A DNA stretch of 5,876 bases from Cryomorphaceae bacterium. Its GTDB lineage: Bacteria; Bacteroidota; Bacteroidia; Flavobacteriales; Schleiferiaceae. Made by a program: the position numbers and the translations under genes. How positions within the stretch are numbered: the first letter of the stretch is position 1; each line of letters opens with the position of its first letter. The notes beneath the pieces were generated by a model, which did no database searches, was not told the origin of the DNA, and saw only the letters and a list, made by a program, of their open reading frames with translations. The DNA lies in assembly GCA_013205365.1 (NCBI GenBank), contig JABMNC010000148.1, positions 1 through 5,876 on the forward strand, in the 5' to 3' direction. This document shows, one piece after another, positions 4,864-5,876 of the stretch.

Positions 4864-5876
4864 ATGATTGAAGATCCAAACCCACAGCGCACTCCCTTAT
4901 CAGACCTAGGAGAATTTGGTTTAATTGAGCGATTAACCGCCGAAATTGTGCACGTTCAGCCCTCGACCCTCGTGGGGGTGGGCGACGACGCGGCAGTTCT
5001 GAGGCCTGAGAAGGACCAAGACCTGCTCCTGAGCACCGACATGCTCATCGAAGGGGTACATTTTGACCTGTCTTATGTGCCAATGAAGCACCTGGGCTAC
5101 AAGGCCGCGGTGGTGAACTTCAGCGACATCTATGCCATGGGCGGACGACCAACCCAACTCACCGTTTCTATGGCGGTGAGCAACCGCTTCCCGGTCGAAG
5201 CCCTCGACGAGATCTTTGGCGGCTTGCGCCAAGCCTGCCTGGCCTATGGGGTTGACCTTGTGGGCGGAGACACTACGTCGAACCCGAGCGGACTCGCGCT
5301 GTCGCTCACCGTTTTGGGCCAAGTCAATAAGGGTGAGGCTATTATGCGCAGCGGCGCCAAGCCCACCGACCTCATTGTAGTCTCGGGCGATTTGGGCGGA
5401 GCCTACATGGGCCTTCAGGTGCTCGAGCGCGAGAAGGCGACCTACCTGGCCAACCCCAACCTGCAGCCTGACTTGAGCGACTACCAGTACCCGATTGAGC
5501 GGCAGCTCAAGCCCGAGGCACGCAAGGACATCATTGCCCTTCTGGGCGAACTAGGAGTTAGGCCGACCAGCATGATGGACATCAGCGACGGCCTATCGAG
5601 CGAGCTTCGCCACCTCACCAAGGCCAGCGGCCTGGGCTGCGTAGTTTTTGAAGACAAACTCCCCATTGATCCGGTGGTGTTGCGCACCTGCGAAGAATTT
5701 GGAATCCATCCTGTCACCGCAATGATGAACGGCGGTGAGGACTATGAACTCGTCTTCACCGTGGCCTTGGAAGACTACGATAAAATCAAAGGAAATCCAA
5801 GCATCACCCCCATAGGGCATATGACGGCCTCCCGCGGGGCCTACCTGGTCAATAAGGGAGGCGCCCACGTGGAGCT
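4864..5876 (+). CDS. thiL: Thiamine-monophosphate kinase (3' end outside window)
   Basis: Uses ATP to phosphorylate thiamine monophosphate to thiamine diphosphate, the last step of de novo cofactor synthesis, in the cytoplasm; member of the AIR synthase/PurM-like ATP-binding fold. 337 complete codons are present and no stop is reached; only a short C-terminal end should be missing. Motifs in order: GVGDDAAV (38-45) and STDMLIEGVHF (57-67) for metal and nucleotide; NFSDIYAMGG (85-94); VGGDTTS (133-139); SGDLGGAYMG (174-183); MMDISDGLSSEL (237-248); NGGEDYELVFT (289-299). The segment from about 195 to 220 (NPNLQPDL to QLKPEARKD) is an insertion I associate with Bacteroidota ThiL. The start MIEDPNPQRTPLSDLGEFG fits that family's N-terminus. 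The ATG is only 45 bases from the gdhA start and only 5 bases beyond a loose GAAATTTG (4852-4859), so a leaderless or very short-leader transcript is possible. Confidence 0.96.
   Translation, partial: MIEDPNPQRTPLSDLGEFGLIERLTAEIVHVQPSTLVGVGDDAAVLRPEKDQDLLLSTDMLIEGVHFDLSYVPMKHLGYKAAVVNFSDIYAMGGRPTQLTVSMAVSNRFPVEALDEIFGGLRQACLAYGVDLVGGDTTSNPSGLALSLTVLGQVNKGEAIMRSGAKPTDLIVVSGDLGGAYMGLQVLEREKATYLANPNLQPDLSDYQYPIERQLKPEARKDIIALLGELGVRPTSMMDISDGLSSELRHLTKASGLGCVVFEDKLPIDPVVLRTCEEFGIHPVTAMMNGGEDYELVFTVALEDYDKIKGNPSITPIGHMTASRGAYLVNKGGAHVE

Overview
The window looks like chromosomal DNA from a GC-rich member of the Bacteroidota. The ThiL protein closely matches the form I know from that phylum (N-terminal LGEFGLIE, then DIYAMGG and a long central insertion). 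No gene start has a clear Shine-Dalgarno sequence. There is a TAnnTTTG-type -7 box upstream of gdhA. The ECF sigma / membrane-anchored protein / outer-membrane barrel gene order is also common in that phylum. I cannot name a genus.

Layout: (1) 1-989, minus strand: the N-terminal 329 codons of ribonuclease R, running off the left edge. (2) 990-1108: a divergent intergenic region. (3) 1109-3392, plus strand: three tightly coupled genes. These are an ECF sigma factor with an in-frame TAA at codon 58, a single-pass membrane protein that is probably its anti-sigma factor, and a secreted coiled-coil plus beta-barrel outer-membrane protein. The first two overlap by ATGA and the last two by 34 bases. 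(4) 3393-3462: a strong hairpin, probably a bidirectional terminator, between convergent genes. (5) 3463-4818, minus strand: complete NADP-type glutamate dehydrogenase. (6) 4819-4863: a 45-base divergent promoter region with a perfect inverted repeat around the gdhA -7 box. (7) 4864-5876, plus strand: thiamine-monophosphate kinase, cut by the right edge.

RNase R, GdhA and ThiL are housekeeping genes for RNA decay, ammonium assimilation and thiamine diphosphate synthesis. The middle cluster is the accessory part. Its expected logic is an envelope-sensing circuit: a cytoplasmic sigma factor held by a membrane protein, controlling an outer-membrane protein made from the same transcript. The sigma gene appears broken by one stop codon, unless this is a sequence error. 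The membrane protein carries a linker built from about 22 copies of a 7-base unit, which reads as a 7-residue Ser/Asn/Gln/Pro/Ala repeat. I see no mobile element, CRISPR array, tRNA or rRNA, and no clearly new system; the broken sigma factor and the heptanucleotide tract are the two things most worth checking.
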